DNA of 64,000 nt from Nostoc sp. FACHB-110 (GCF_014697425.1 NZ_JACJRU010000024.1:50144-114143); one strand, 5' to 3'. Positions 34,566 to 44,434 are shown, counted from the first letter of the stretch. Made by a program: numbers and translations. Notes: generated from the sequence alone by a model not told the origin.

Positions 34566-34603
34566 ATGAAGTATGAAATTTAACCTTCATACTTCATTTT
34601 TTT
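34566..34603 (+). terminator. Rho-independent terminator built from STRR heptamers
   Basis: ATGAAGTATGAA (34566-34577) pairs perfectly with TTCATACTTCAT (34586-34597), followed by TTTTTT. The arms consist of the ACTTCAT repeat in inverted orientation. It lies between the small membrane protein gene and the convergent murI. Confidence 0.8.
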
Positions 34604-35474
34604 ATGAGAGTTGCGAAACTACTGTGTTAGTTAAATCTACAGCTTCAACCATTGGGGTATGCCCTAGCCATTGAATGGCTGACTGAGCAAATTGTTGAGG
34701 ACAACCACTGACTACAAAGCGAGTTGGTAGTGGGGGGTGAGTGTTACTTAAGCCAAGTAAATCTAATTCTTGGTTACAGGCTGCTACTACATGAACTGCT
34801 GGGTCAACTAATTTGACATGAGACGGTAGAAGCGATCGCAGTACTGGTGCTAAGTGAGGATAATGAGTACAGCCATAGACTAAAGTATCAATTTCTTGCT
34901 GGAGTAAAGGCTCTAAATAAGAACGCGCTACCTCAGTGGTATAAGGATCGTGAATGCGATTTTGTTCAATGAGTGGGACGAATTCTGGACAGCCAACTTG
35001 CCAAACTTGGACTTCTGGGTCAATTTCTAAAATTGCGTGCTTGTAGGCATTACTTTTAGCTGTAGCTGGAGTAGCAATCACACCAATTCGCTTTCCTTGT
35101 TGGACTGCGGCTTTCGCACCTGGGAGAATTACGCCTAAAATCGGGAAGTTAAATTCTTGACGTACAATTTCTAAAGCCAAGGCGGAACTGGTATTACAAG
35201 CCATGACCACCATTTTTACGCCTTGCTGCTGCATCCAGTAGAGAATTTCGCGGACAAACTGGAGAATTTCAGCTTGGGAACGGATACCGTAAGGTAATCT
35301 AGCAGTATCACCAAAATAAATAATCGATTCATTTGGTAATTGACGGTAGATTTGTCGTAGTACCGTCAGCCCACCCACACCACTGTCAAAAACGCCGATA
35401 GGGGCGCGTTGAGGTTCTTTATCAGAAAAATCGTAAAGATTACCTTCAAAAAGAGAAGATGAATACACAGGCAA
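34602..35474 (-). CDS. murI: Glutamate racemase
   Basis: This 290-residue enzyme makes D-glutamate for peptidoglycan. The two catalytic cysteines are present in VVMACNTSSALAL and LVYGCTHYPHLAP, and the N-terminal GVFDSGVGGLTV and YFGDTARLPYG motifs are intact. It follows two amidase genes on the same strand, so a cell-wall cluster is formed. About 17 residues precede the conserved part; an inner start is not obvious. Confidence 0.95.
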   Translation of the reverse strand: MPVYSSSLFEGNLYDFSDKEPQRAPIGVFDSGVGGLTVLRQIYRQLPNESIIYFGDTARLPYGIRSQAEILQFVREILYWMQQQGVKMVVMACNTSSALALEIVRQEFNFPILGVILPGAKAAVQQGKRIGVIATPATAKSNAYKHAILEIDPEVQVWQVGCPEFVPLIEQNRIHDPYTTEVARSYLEPLLQQEIDTLVYGCTHYPHLAPVLRSLLPSHVKLVDPAVHVVAACNQELDLLGLSNTHPPLPTRFVVSGCPQQFAQSAIQWLGHTPMVEAVDLTNTVVSQLS

Positions 35475-35617
35475 ATATTGATTGAGATTTTGGCATTTAA
35501 AATACAGAATTTAGCAGACAATTTCGCAACTGACTACTAAATTCTTGGCAAGTCAAAAGTTTACATAAGACCTCGTTAATTAAAAATTAATACTATATTT
35601 TGAACTTAGCTGTATTC

Positions 35618-37489
35618 TTACCTTTGGTGGAGGTATTTGAGAATGCCACGAGCGATCGCCTCAGCCATCCGATTTTGGTATTCTGGAGAACCTAAGCGGG
35701 GATTATCTTCTCGTCCAGTCATATAACCTGTTTCTACCAATATCGAAGGCATAGAACTTTTTCTGAGAACGTAGAAGCGGGCTTTGCGTGTGCCGCGGTC
35801 TTTAATCGTGCCAATATCTTCCAGAATAGTCTTGCGTACTACTTCTGCCAGATCGTAACCGCTATCGTAATAATATACTTCTAAGCCATTGACATCAGGA
35901 CGGCTATCTACAGAATTGGCGTGAACGCTGACAAATACAGTCGCATTGACTCTTTCAGCAATATCTACCCTGCCTTGCAGCTCAACAAAAAAGTCGGCAT
36001 CTCTTGTCAGTACTGCTTGTACACCATTTCGTTCTAAAATAGCTGCTATGCGTTTACCAATAGGTAAAACTACATCCTTTTCTAATAGTCCACCTAATCC
36101 AGGTGCGCCAGAATCTTTACCACCATGTCCGGGGTCAATTACTACTAGTAATTTGCCTCTGGGGACTGGGCTGATTGTACGTGGTGTTACTGGTTGGGGA
36201 ACATTGATATTTTGGCCTGGTGGTGGTAGTGGCGGTAAAACTACTGGCGGTGTGATGGCTCGACCACGCTGTAATTGTAAAGCTAATAACTGATTGCTGA
36301 TTTGGTTGAGTTCGCCAATTTGTACCCCAGCTGCTGGTTGAATTAAAACTGTGACTGAATCATCTTGGGGTTGCAGACGTACTCGTAGGATGGGACTATT
36401 GGCATTAAAAGCAGGGCCAATCACTCTGGGTGCTAATTTGGCATTAGCGATCGTAATGCGGAATAAACCAGAGGATCTATCCCACCCACTCTTAGCAGCT
36501 ACAGGTTGATTAGAACGAATTAAAAGTTGGCTACCATTATCCGCTAATTCCACAGCTTGAATGATTGCGGGTGAATCTGTAGCTTCAGAAACTACATTAG
36601 AATCATTATTACCAGGCGATCGCCCAAAGCGATTGGGTAAAATTACGAATCCACCAATACTGCTAGTACTTGCCCGCCAGTCTGGACTATCTTGATCCAC
36701 ATATAAAGTCATACGGACTGTGGGTTGTCTTGTTTGCAGTTGGGAAAACTGAATGCGACTAACACCGTAGCGATTCACAGATAAATCTTGTGAAGACAAG
36801 CTTGGCGATAAGGACGCGCCAGTAATATCGATATTAACTGCCCGTTTGTCAGAACTGCGATTTACTCGAATTTGAGGATTACCACCATTAGTCCGGACAA
36901 AAAAACCATCCCCTGTGACTCGGAAGCTTTCTAATTGGGTGACTGCGGCGATAGTGTTACCAACAGGTCTTTGGGTAGTTGGAGGTTCTGTGGTAATTAC
37001 ACTATAAACATTTCTCGGCGGTAACTCAGAATTAGATGTTGAGTTTGGTGGTTTGGTTTCTGGCTGTAGTGAAATATCTGCCGATGAGCTAAGTGGTTCT
37101 GCTGTAGGTGTAGGTAATTGTACTATCCAACGGCTACCTGTAGTCGGGAGAAACTTCACTTGTTGGGGGTCAATAGTATAACCAGGGGCTAACTCTACAA
37201 CAATTCGGGCTGTTTGCGGGTCAAATTGTCCAACCCGAATCGAACGGACTCTACCACCGACTGGTTGTGTTAACTGGGGTCGCCCAAAGTCTGTATCTGG
37301 TAAATCAATTACCAAGCGTGTAGGGTTAAATACCAGTTGGGCTTTGGGTTGAACTGCGCCCAAAGTATTAATTTCTAGGCGATTTTGCTGGGCATCAAAA
37401 CGCCAAGATTCTAACTTCGCTGCCAAAGTCGGCGACGATAGTAAGAAGATAGTTCCAATAGTACCGGTTAATAACCAGTGTAGTTTCAC
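35618..37489 (-). CDS. amiC2: N-acetylmuramoyl-L-alanine amidase with AMIN domains (AmiC2-like)
   Basis: This is a 623-residue secreted protein with a signal peptide (about 1-23). It has two AMIN-type regions (about 25-125 and about 190-400), a proline-rich linker, and a C-terminal Amidase_3 domain (about 440-620). The zinc ligands are intact: DPGHGG, the Glu in LLEKDV, VSVHANS and LVETGY. Such amidases cut septal peptidoglycan. In Nostoc and Anabaena, AmiC1/AmiC2 drill the nanopores for cell-cell channels. It is about 53% identical-looking to the next gene, a tandem duplicate. The number is assigned from gene order alone. Confidence 0.9.
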   Translation of the reverse strand: MKLHWLLTGTIGTIFLLSSPTLAAKLESWRFDAQQNRLEINTLGAVQPKAQLVFNPTRLVIDLPDTDFGRPQLTQPVGGRVRSIRVGQFDPQTARIVVELAPGYTIDPQQVKFLPTTGSRWIVQLPTPTAEPLSSSADISLQPETKPPNSTSNSELPPRNVYSVITTEPPTTQRPVGNTIAAVTQLESFRVTGDGFFVRTNGGNPQIRVNRSSDKRAVNIDITGASLSPSLSSQDLSVNRYGVSRIQFSQLQTRQPTVRMTLYVDQDSPDWRASTSSIGGFVILPNRFGRSPGNNDSNVVSEATDSPAIIQAVELADNGSQLLIRSNQPVAAKSGWDRSSGLFRITIANAKLAPRVIGPAFNANSPILRVRLQPQDDSVTVLIQPAAGVQIGELNQISNQLLALQLQRGRAITPPVVLPPLPPPGQNINVPQPVTPRTISPVPRGKLLVVIDPGHGGKDSGAPGLGGLLEKDVVLPIGKRIAAILERNGVQAVLTRDADFFVELQGRVDIAERVNATVFVSVHANSVDSRPDVNGLEVYYYDSGYDLAEVVRKTILEDIGTIKDRGTRKARFYVLRKSSMPSILVETGYMTGREDNPRLGSPEYQNRMAEAIARGILKYLHQR

Positions 37490-38125
37490 AGTATGTTTCT
37501 CCTAATTCACGTTCATGGGAGCCGTTTATATATAAACGTATTGGTCAATCCTCACACCATCACCACCAGACTTGAGTTAGTTTTTATTCTGAAGCCTGTA
37601 CAGTATTTACTGTTCATGAGAACTTCCGTGTCCGCCAAAAATCTTGCTCTGGTATTCAAAATATAGTTAATGGCGTAAGGTACTAGCACGCCTATAAGAT
37701 TTTTTCATGCATTCCTAGTCAGAAATTCTACTGAGAAAGCATGAAATAACACCAAATAAAAACTAATCAAAATTAACTGTAAATAAATAACTTCAGTGCA
37801 GGACACAGAAAATCCGTCAAAATTGGTGTTGATTTGTCTGATTGCTGATAATCAATGTACCCAAAAAGTTCCCACGACTAACAATTGATTGGGTAAACCT
37901 GATGAGATTTAATCTAGCATTTTCAAAGCAATATTATGGATGTAAGTATTGATAGATACTAAAAAAACTTGTTCCCACTAGCCAGCAGTGAGAACAATAA
38001 TTTTCACTCAGTAAAAATACTTCAAATGTTAGCTCCTGATTAGAAAGATGACGATTCGTGGAAGTAATTAATGGCTGAGTGCTAATGCTTTTAAGTAGAT
38101 TTACCTGATTTTTGTAATTGAATTA
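37490..38125. other. Region between the two amidase genes
   Basis: The 636-base gap contains the terminator of the upstream amidase gene at 37962-37997, and then AT-rich DNA that should hold the promoter of the downstream amidase gene. No further gene is seen. Confidence 0.5.
37962..37997 (-). terminator. Rho-independent terminator of the upstream amidase gene
   Basis: Read on the minus strand, TTGTTCTCACT pairs with AGTGGGAACAA (one mismatch) and is followed by TTTTTTT. It lies about 130 bases after the stop of the amidase gene at 38126-39982. The downstream amidase gene therefore probably has its own promoter. Confidence 0.8.
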
Positions 38126-39982
38126 TTATCTGCGTCTGAGGTACTGAAGTACACCTTGAGCGATCGCTTCTGCCATTTGATTTTGATAAGCGGAAGTGCG
38201 TAATTTAGCAATATCCTCTCGACCAGTTAAATAACCTGTTTCTACCAGAATGGAAGGCATCGAACTTTTTCTGAGGACGTAAAATCTGGCGCGTCTGACT
38301 CCGCGATCTCTCACATTCAAACTTTGCAAAATGGTGCTATGTACAACGCGAGCCAAACTTAAACCACTGTCATAATAATAAGTTTCTAAACCACTGACAT
38401 CTGGACGACCTGCACCTGCGGAGTTGGCATGGATGCTCACAAATACATCAGCGTTAGCTTGTTCTGCCATTTGGACTCGTCCGGGTAATGTGACAAAATA
38501 GTCAGAATTTCTCGTCATGATGACTTGCACACCATTTTGCTGGAGAATTTCTGCTACTCTTTTGCCAATGGGTAAGATAATATCTTTTTCCCGGACTCCA
38601 CCAATGCCAATTGCACCTGGGTCTTTGCCACCATGTCCGGGGTCAACTACAACTACTAATCTACCTCTGGGAAGGGGACGTGTGCCTGGTTGGGGAAGAG
38701 GCCGGGAATTTTCGTTGGGGTCTGGTAATTGACCTCGCTCTGAAGGAAAAGGCAAGGTTCCGGGAACAGTGACGACTCGGCGAGAACCTTGTAATTGTAG
38801 TGCTAGTTGCTCACCGTCTTGGTTAATGCGCCCAATCTGGACTCCGGCGGCTGGTTGCACTAACAAAACTACTGTATCTGGTTGGGGTGTTTGCAGGCGT
38901 ACCCGCAGTATGGGGCTATTGGCGTTAAAGGTCGGGCCTTTAATGCGAGAAGCTAATCGAGCATTGTTAATAGTAATGCGATATAACCCTGACGTGCGAT
39001 CCCATCCTCCGTTAGCAGAGATGGAGCGATCGGCTCTAATTATTAGTTGTTTACGCTCATCATCAAGTTCGACAGTTTCAATTGTTGCTAGTTCATCACG
39101 CGCAATGCGGCTAGGTGGTGAAAAGTCTGGTTGATTGTCTGAGGAAATGTTTGAGTTATTTCCTGGGAGTCTTGCATAGCGATTGGGCAGGACTATTAAA
39201 CCATTAGTGCCACTTCTGGTGGCTCGCCAGTCGGGGCTATTTTTATCTACCCGCAAAGTCATGCGGACTGTGGGGGGTGAGGTTTGGAGTTGGGTAAATT
39301 CAACTCGACTCACACCATGTCTATTCACGCTTAAATCTCGTTGCGCTAAATTTCCTGATAAAGTTGCGCTAGCGATATCCATAAAAATAGTAGAGCGATC
39401 GCGGCTACGATTAAGCCTAATTTGGGGATTGCCACCATTAGTCCGGACAAACAAACCATCCCCTGTAACTTGCACGTTTTCTATTTGTGTTGTTGCTTGT
39501 GTGGTGCTGGCAACTCTTGGTAACTCTGCTCTATTATTCGAGTTTAAGGTAACTACGTTATAAACACTGTCTGAGGAAGACTGAAATGACTCTAGTTTTG
39601 GCCTTGGTAGTTGTACCGTCCAACGGCTAGCAGTTATCCCCACAAATTTGATGCCTTGCGGGTCAAGAGTGTACCCAGGAGCTAATTCCACCACAATTCG
39701 CGCCGTTTGGGGTTCAAACTGTCCAACACGGATAGCGCGAATTGCACCACCTACAGGCTGAGTTAACTGTGGTCTGCCAAAGGTTGTGTCTGGTAAATCA
39801 ATAACCAGGCGTGTGGGATTAAAGATTAATTGCGCCTTGGGTTGAACACCGCCTACAGTATTAAACTCCAGGCGGTTTTGCTTGGCATCAAAACGCCAAG
39901 AATCTAATCTACCTGCCAAAACTGGCGACGACAATAAACAGATCATCCCAACAGTACCGGGTAGTAACCAGTGTAATTTCAC
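38126..39982 (-). CDS. amiC1: N-acetylmuramoyl-L-alanine amidase with AMIN domains (AmiC1-like)
   Basis: This 618-residue protein has the same architecture as its tandem partner: signal peptide (about 1-23), two AMIN-type regions, a proline-rich linker, and C-terminal Amidase_3. The zinc ligands are DPGHGG, the Glu of VREKDI, VSIHANS and LVETGYLTG, all present. Differences cluster in the linker and between the AMIN regions. In Anabaena the two genes are adjacent and both products work on the septum. Its transcript ends at 37962-37997. The paralogue number follows gene order and is not proven. Confidence 0.9.
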   Translation of the reverse strand: MKLHWLLPGTVGMICLLSSPVLAGRLDSWRFDAKQNRLEFNTVGGVQPKAQLIFNPTRLVIDLPDTTFGRPQLTQPVGGAIRAIRVGQFEPQTARIVVELAPGYTLDPQGIKFVGITASRWTVQLPRPKLESFQSSSDSVYNVVTLNSNNRAELPRVASTTQATTQIENVQVTGDGLFVRTNGGNPQIRLNRSRDRSTIFMDIASATLSGNLAQRDLSVNRHGVSRVEFTQLQTSPPTVRMTLRVDKNSPDWRATRSGTNGLIVLPNRYARLPGNNSNISSDNQPDFSPPSRIARDELATIETVELDDERKQLIIRADRSISANGGWDRTSGLYRITINNARLASRIKGPTFNANSPILRVRLQTPQPDTVVLLVQPAAGVQIGRINQDGEQLALQLQGSRRVVTVPGTLPFPSERGQLPDPNENSRPLPQPGTRPLPRGRLVVVVDPGHGGKDPGAIGIGGVREKDIILPIGKRVAEILQQNGVQVIMTRNSDYFVTLPGRVQMAEQANADVFVSIHANSAGAGRPDVSGLETYYYDSGLSLARVVHSTILQSLNVRDRGVRRARFYVLRKSSMPSILVETGYLTGREDIAKLRTSAYQNQMAEAIAQGVLQYLRRR

Positions 39983-40555
39983 AATCCTTTCTCCTGATTC
40001 ACATTCATGGGATTTGTCAATATCTCCACATCTGGGTAAGTTTTCCCATCGTCACTAGCTAATTTTGAGCTAGGAGATTTGACTTTGACTTCGGTTTTTG
40101 GTTAAAAAACAGTTAATGAGATAAATTGCTTACATATAATTTTGCTGTCAAGTTTTTTGATCAACAGATGAGGGCGCAACAAAAATCTAACCAGAATTAG
40201 CTGGTCTCAGTCAATCCTTAAGGATTGGAAGATTAATTAAACATTGATTTTGGGTTCTTATAGGGCTTAAAAACAATTTTTTGATTGTGAAAATTTAACT
40301 GCTTTTAACTAATTTTGCCATTATGGGAGTTATTAGTTTCTAAATTATCGAAGACACTTTTAAGTAAGGATTAGCATCAAAGTAATCTAGGCAACTAATG
40401 ACTTTCTGAATGCGAATTATCGGCTCTAAAGGCATATAAACAACGATATTAGTGGACGTAAATAGAGAAATAGAAGTTTCCTTTGCATAGAGAGATTGGG
40501 GAAGAAAGTCACCAGAATTGAGTCTGAATTCTTCCTTATCCCCAATCATTAATTC
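39983..40555. other. Non-coding interval upstream of amiC1
   Basis: No gene is convincing. A perfect 16-bp palindrome (CAATCCTTAAGGATTG, 40212-40227) stands about 230 bases before the amidase start and could be a regulatory site. A 69-codon minus-strand frame (40340-40549) begins just after the antiporter gene and lacks coding features. Confidence 0.45.
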
Positions 40556-41935
40556 TTAATCTTGAATTAATTTCTCAGAATCAGTTGTCAGTTTGCTAGA
40601 TTCGGGAAATACGAAACGTAACAAAGGTGGAGCTAAAAAGGTTGTCAAAATAACCATCATGATAATTGCCGCTCCCAATGGTTTTGAGAGAACGCCACTA
40701 GCTGCGCCGACACCAGCAAATACCAATCCCACCTCACCGCGAGGAATCATACCCACGCCGATCGCCAGACGATTGATTTGGGGTTGACCAAATACGCTCA
40801 AACCTGTAATCACTTTACCAATAATGGCTACTGTAATCAGGAAAATAGCCATAATTAAACCTTCTCGATTGCTAGGAATGGCTGGGTTTAGCACTCCTAA
40901 ATCAGTTTTTGCCCCAACGGTGACAAAGAAAATTGGCACCATCAAATCGGCGACAGGAATCACTTGCTTTTGTAGTTCTAGGCGCTTATCAGTTTCTTCT
41001 AAAACTAAACCAGCCGCAAAAGCTCCTAAAATTGCTTCTAGTTGAATGATGGCAGCTAGATATGCCATCACAAAAGCGAAAATAAAGGCAGGAATGACTA
41101 ACTCACCGCGGGTTTTAAGACTATTAGCGATCGCCACAAAGCTCTTATTGAAAACATTCCCCAGAATGATCGCACCTAAAAGAAACCCTGTTGCACTGAT
41201 AATTAGGTAAACAACTTTACCTACATCTACTACGCCATCTTTGGCAAGACTAGCAACTACAGCTAAGACAATAATTCCTAGTACGTCATCAATCACTGCC
41301 GCACCCAGAATAATCTGCCCTTCTTTAGAATTGAGCTTGCCTAATTCGGACAAAACTTTCGAGGTAATACCAATACTTGTTGCTGTTAACGCTGCACCTG
41401 CAAAAATTGCTGGTACAGCACCAATACCAAATAAAGTCATTAAACCGACAGTTCCAGCAGTAAAGGGTACTGCGACCCCCACGATTGCCACGATTGTGGC
41501 TTGGATACCAACTGCCATTAAGTCTTTTAAGTTAGACTCCAAGCCAATTTCAAACAATAAGATGATTACGCCCAATTCTGATAACACAGTGATGACTTCT
41601 GATTGGGCGGCAAATACCTGTGGTGCTGCTTCTGGGCTAAGACCAGCAGTAACTTGGAGGAAAGTGATGATTAAAGAATTAGAACTATCTACACCGCCTC
41701 CAGGAAATACTAACAGGTGGGCGACAGAAATACCTACGAATACACCACCTACGAGTTCACCTAACACAGGTGGTAAGCCCACTCGGTTGGATATTTCCCC
41801 GCCGACTTTGCTAGCAAGGTAAATGACCACTAAACTCAGTAGGACTGCTGCTACTACCATAGAGCCGTCTGCTGCTTCTGTTGCGTTAGTAGCGAGCAGA
41901 GGAAAAGAGAAGTTGATTCCGACTAAAAACTGCAT
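40556..41935 (-). CDS. NapA-type cation:proton antiporter (CPA2)
   Basis: This 459-residue inner-membrane transporter has about 12-13 spans. The substrate site has the double-aspartate motif GAAVIDDVLGII in the crossed helices, and an early GELVGGVFVG region is typical of CPA2. There is no C-terminal TrkA-N or USP domain, so it is the short form, as in NapA/NhaS-like proteins of cyanobacteria. Likely role: Na+ or K+ exchange for H+ and pH homeostasis. Ion preference is inference. Confidence 0.88.
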   Translation of the reverse strand: MQFLVGINFSFPLLATNATEAADGSMVVAAVLLSLVVIYLASKVGGEISNRVGLPPVLGELVGGVFVGISVAHLLVFPGGGVDSSNSLIITFLQVTAGLSPEAAPQVFAAQSEVITVLSELGVIILLFEIGLESNLKDLMAVGIQATIVAIVGVAVPFTAGTVGLMTLFGIGAVPAIFAGAALTATSIGITSKVLSELGKLNSKEGQIILGAAVIDDVLGIIVLAVVASLAKDGVVDVGKVVYLIISATGFLLGAIILGNVFNKSFVAIANSLKTRGELVIPAFIFAFVMAYLAAIIQLEAILGAFAAGLVLEETDKRLELQKQVIPVADLMVPIFFVTVGAKTDLGVLNPAIPSNREGLIMAIFLITVAIIGKVITGLSVFGQPQINRLAIGVGMIPRGEVGLVFAGVGAASGVLSKPLGAAIIMMVILTTFLAPPLLRFVFPESSKLTTDSEKLIQD

Positions 41936-42081
41936 GGTTTCCGCAAAAATCCTTCTCCTTATTTTTACTCTTTTGTGGCAATTCTAGCTCAGGACTTACC
42001 CCTTGAGATAGGGTGTCAGGGGATGAGGGTGTGGGGTGTAAGGGTTTGACTTAGATTTATCAAACCTTGTGATTTCTCATC

Positions 42082-42501
42082 TCACTGCGAAAGTTCTATT
42101 CTTGTTAAGTGAATTAAATGTTGCCAATGAGCTTCGGATACTGGGACAACAGATAATCTGGGCAGTCGCAATAAGTCAAAGTCGGTAAATTTCTCGTCTT
42201 GTTTGATTTGGGTGAGGCTAACAGGCTGGGAAACTGGACGGACTGCGCGTATATCGACAACTACCAGTTTGGCATCATTGAGTTTTGGGTCGGGGTAAGG
42301 TTGGCTAATAATCTCTGCTACACCCATGATTTGCCGTTCTTTACCTGTGTGATAAATCAAAGCCAAATCACCAGGCAGCATGGTGCGGATATGTTTGAGA
42401 GCTAAAGCATTGGTGACTCCATCCCAAACTGTACTGCCATCTTGCGCCAAATCCGCGTAGGAATATTTATCTGGTTCAGTTTTCAGCAACCAATACGCCA
42501 T
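42082..42501 (-). CDS. EVE domain-containing protein
   Basis: This 139-residue soluble protein opens MAYWLLKTEPDKYSYADL and contains DGVTNALALKHIRTMLPGDLALIYHTG, the EVE/PUA-like signature. EVE domains bind modified bases in DNA or RNA. In bacteria they are often housekeeping proteins, sometimes part of restriction systems. No restriction gene is nearby, so a housekeeping role is more likely. Confidence 0.9.
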   Translation of the reverse strand: MAYWLLKTEPDKYSYADLAQDGSTVWDGVTNALALKHIRTMLPGDLALIYHTGKERQIMGVAEIISQPYPDPKLNDAKLVVVDIRAVRPVSQPVSLTQIKQDEKFTDFDLLRLPRLSVVPVSEAHWQHLIHLTRIELSQ

Positions 42502-42590
42502 GAGTCAATCTCCAGAAGTTTTGTTGTGAGGAAGGAAACAGGGAACGGGCAACAGTTAGGATTTATATGCTTGGACTATTGTTTTCCCTC

Positions 42591-42708
42591 AGGATTTACG
42601 TATGAAAACGAAAAATCCAGGGTTTGGAGAAGGGGGCAAGAGTGTAGGGGTGTATGTATCCAAAACCCATTAACTCAGTCTTCACAGACAATCTTTGTGC
42701 GTAAGTCC
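42591..42708. repeat. MITE-like element with degenerate GGACTTACGCA termini (copy 3)
   Basis: The left end is AGGATTTACGTA, a diverged form, and the right end is TGCGTAAGTCCT. Its left half (AAAACGAAAAATC, then GGCAAGAGTGTA) aligns with the reverse complement of the copy at 48533-48624. Its right half (CACAGACAATCTTTGTGCG) aligns with copy 2. Confidence 0.65.
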
Positions 42709-42945
42709 TATCCCTGTGCCATCCCTGAAAGGCTGGTAATTTTTTTAGTTTCCAAAAATGTAACAATACCTGATTTTGACTACAGCAGTGTCACAGTAGA
42801 AACATCCAAATCTTATCGAGCGATCGCACCCAAAGTTCTGAGTTGAACTGACTGTTAACTATTAATACTTAACAGTTAACGGATGATTGCTGGATGCAGT
42901 TTACTTATTAGCATCTGTATATATTTTTCAGAGGAGTGCAAGTTT

Positions 42946-43683
42946 ATGTCTAGAACCGCTTTGTCTGGTTCACAGTTTTCTGCTGGCAATTTTTGGAAAT
43001 CTTTACCGTTAGCTTTACTGTTATTTATGACGTTGGTTTTACCTGCATCCGCGCAAGAAAAAGAAAAGTTGTGGCGAACTTTGACTGTGAGCGGACGTGG
43101 TACAGAATCAATAGCGACTACTTTGTCGTTAGTTAATTTAGGCGTAGAAATTCAAGGAAAAACTGCTGAAGAAGTCCAACAAGAAGCCGCTAAAAGGTCA
43201 TCGGCTGTAGTTGCTTTACTCAAAAGCAGAAATGTCGAGAAGCTAGAAACTACAGGGATTAGGCTGAATCCGGTTTACAGTTATACCAATAACGTGCAGC
43301 GAATTACTGGTTATGCTGCTAGTAATACTGTTAGCTTTCGTATCCCTACTGAGAAAGCAGGTACATTATTAGATGATGCGGTCAAAGCAGGGGCGACTCA
43401 AATTAACGGCGTTGGTTTTATTGCTAGTGATGATGCGATCGCTGCGGCTCGTCAAGTCGCTCTCAAAGAAGCCACTCAAGACGCTCAACAGCAAGCTGAT
43501 GCTGTATTCGCTGCTTTAGGACTCAAACCCAAAGAAATAGTGACCATCCAAGTTAATAATGCCAGCGCACCTCCACCGCCTGTATTGTTACAAGCTGCGA
43601 AAGTGGCGGAAGACGTTTCCACTCCTGTAGTTGGTGGCGAACAGGAAGTAGAAGCATCAGTGACGTTGCAAATTAGTTATTAG
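42946..43683 (+). CDS. SIMPL-domain (DUF541) exported protein
   Basis: This 245-residue protein has an N-terminal signal (about 1-36, ending LVLPASAQ). The SIMPL pattern follows: LTVSGRGTESIATTLSLVNLGVE and TTGIRLNPVYSY, with NGVGFIASDDAIAAARQVALKEATQDA. SIMPL proteins occur in the periplasm and are not enzymatically characterised. GAGGAG lies 9 bases before ATG 42946; the frame is open 21 codons earlier. The transcript probably ends at the hairpin at 43696-43726. Confidence 0.88.
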   Translation: MSRTALSGSQFSAGNFWKSLPLALLLFMTLVLPASAQEKEKLWRTLTVSGRGTESIATTLSLVNLGVEIQGKTAEEVQQEAAKRSSAVVALLKSRNVEKLETTGIRLNPVYSYTNNVQRITGYAASNTVSFRIPTEKAGTLLDDAVKAGATQINGVGFIASDDAIAAARQVALKEATQDAQQQADAVFAALGLKPKEIVTIQVNNASAPPPPVLLQAAKVAEDVSTPVVGGEQEVEASVTLQISY

Positions 43684-43695
43684 TCATTGCTCATA

Positions 43696-43726
43696 AGTCA
43701 TTTGTTAGTGATGCTAACAAATGACT
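43696..43726. terminator. 13-bp perfect hairpin between SIMPL gene and ssb
   Basis: AGTCATTTGTTAG (43696-43708) pairs perfectly with CTAACAAATGACT (43714-43726) across a 5-base loop. The arms are close to GTCATTT-type heptamers. It separates two convergent genes. Confidence 0.75.
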
Positions 43727-43735
43727 CATGACAAT

Positions 43736-44098
43736 TTAAAAATTATCTGGAGACATATCGTTCATCCCACTGTCTCCTTCATTGCGGGAACCCAATAAAT
43801 CTAATTGATCTACGAGAATAACTGGTTTAGAACGGCTGACCCCAGTTTGGCGATCGTTCCAAGAGTCAAACTTCAGCGAACCTTTGACAGCAATTTGTTT
43901 GCCTTTACGTACATAAGTCCCTGCAACTTCGGCTGTCTTTCCCCACAGTTCTAGCTCGAACCAGTCAGGCTCATCACTGTTACGTGTTCTTCTGTTTACT
44001 GCCAGTGTTAATCTACACTTAACCTTACCAGAGTCAAAATACTTCATTTCTGGGTCGCCACCTACACGACCAATGAGGTGGACTATATTAATAGTCAT
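43736..44098 (-). CDS. ssb: Single-stranded DNA-binding protein, short form without acidic tip
   Basis: This 120-residue protein is an OB fold starting MTINIVHLIGRVGGDPE, with VKCRLTLAVNRRTR and WFELELWGKTAEVA. It ends GDSGMNDMSPDNF. In E. coli SSB the C-terminus is the acidic MDFDDDIPF, which recruits partner proteins. Here the intrinsically disordered linker is almost gone and only MSPDNF is left. Short SSBs of this sort are known in Anabaena. It binds single-stranded DNA but may recruit few partners. Confidence 0.92.
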   Translation of the reverse strand: MTINIVHLIGRVGGDPEMKYFDSGKVKCRLTLAVNRRTRNSDEPDWFELELWGKTAEVAGTYVRKGKQIAVKGSLKFDSWNDRQTGVSRSKPVILVDQLDLLGSRNEGDSGMNDMSPDNF

Positions 44099-44434
44099 GT
44101 GCTTTCCTTTTAGTACGGGCGTACTTATTTATTTTGACTTCTATAATAGCCAATTGTGAAGCTATTGAAAATGTGTTAAAAACTTAACAACCTTGCAGGC
44201 TATAAAAATTTGAGTTATCACTTGGGAAAACAAAAAAACTGTACGGATATATGGAATTCGTCTGAGAATATCAAAGACGTGAATGCTTGAAAGTTAGCAA
44301 GTGTGGCTAAAATTCCCATAAAAACTAGCCAACTTTACTAGACTGAGGATCAAAAACGTAATAGAATCCAGCACGATTCACTCTAACATTTTTTTATAGT
44401 CAAAAAGTATTGCGAATAGGGGGCGTAGAGAAGC
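44099..44434. promoter_or_regulatory. Divergent promoter region between ssb and mreB
   Basis: The 336-base gap must carry promoters for ssb (minus strand) and mreBCD (plus strand). It is AT-rich, and I could not assign -35 and -10 boxes with confidence. A purine-rich AGGGGGCGTAGAG precedes the mreB GTG start. Confidence 0.4.

Noticed and set aside
40340..40549. 69-codon minus-strand frame after the antiporter gene
   Set aside because: No ribosome binding site and no recognisable pattern; read as non-coding.
41241..41822. 193-codon frame antisense to the antiporter
   Set aside because: Long antisense frames are expected across GC-balanced membrane genes. The sense gene has clear motifs and this one has none.
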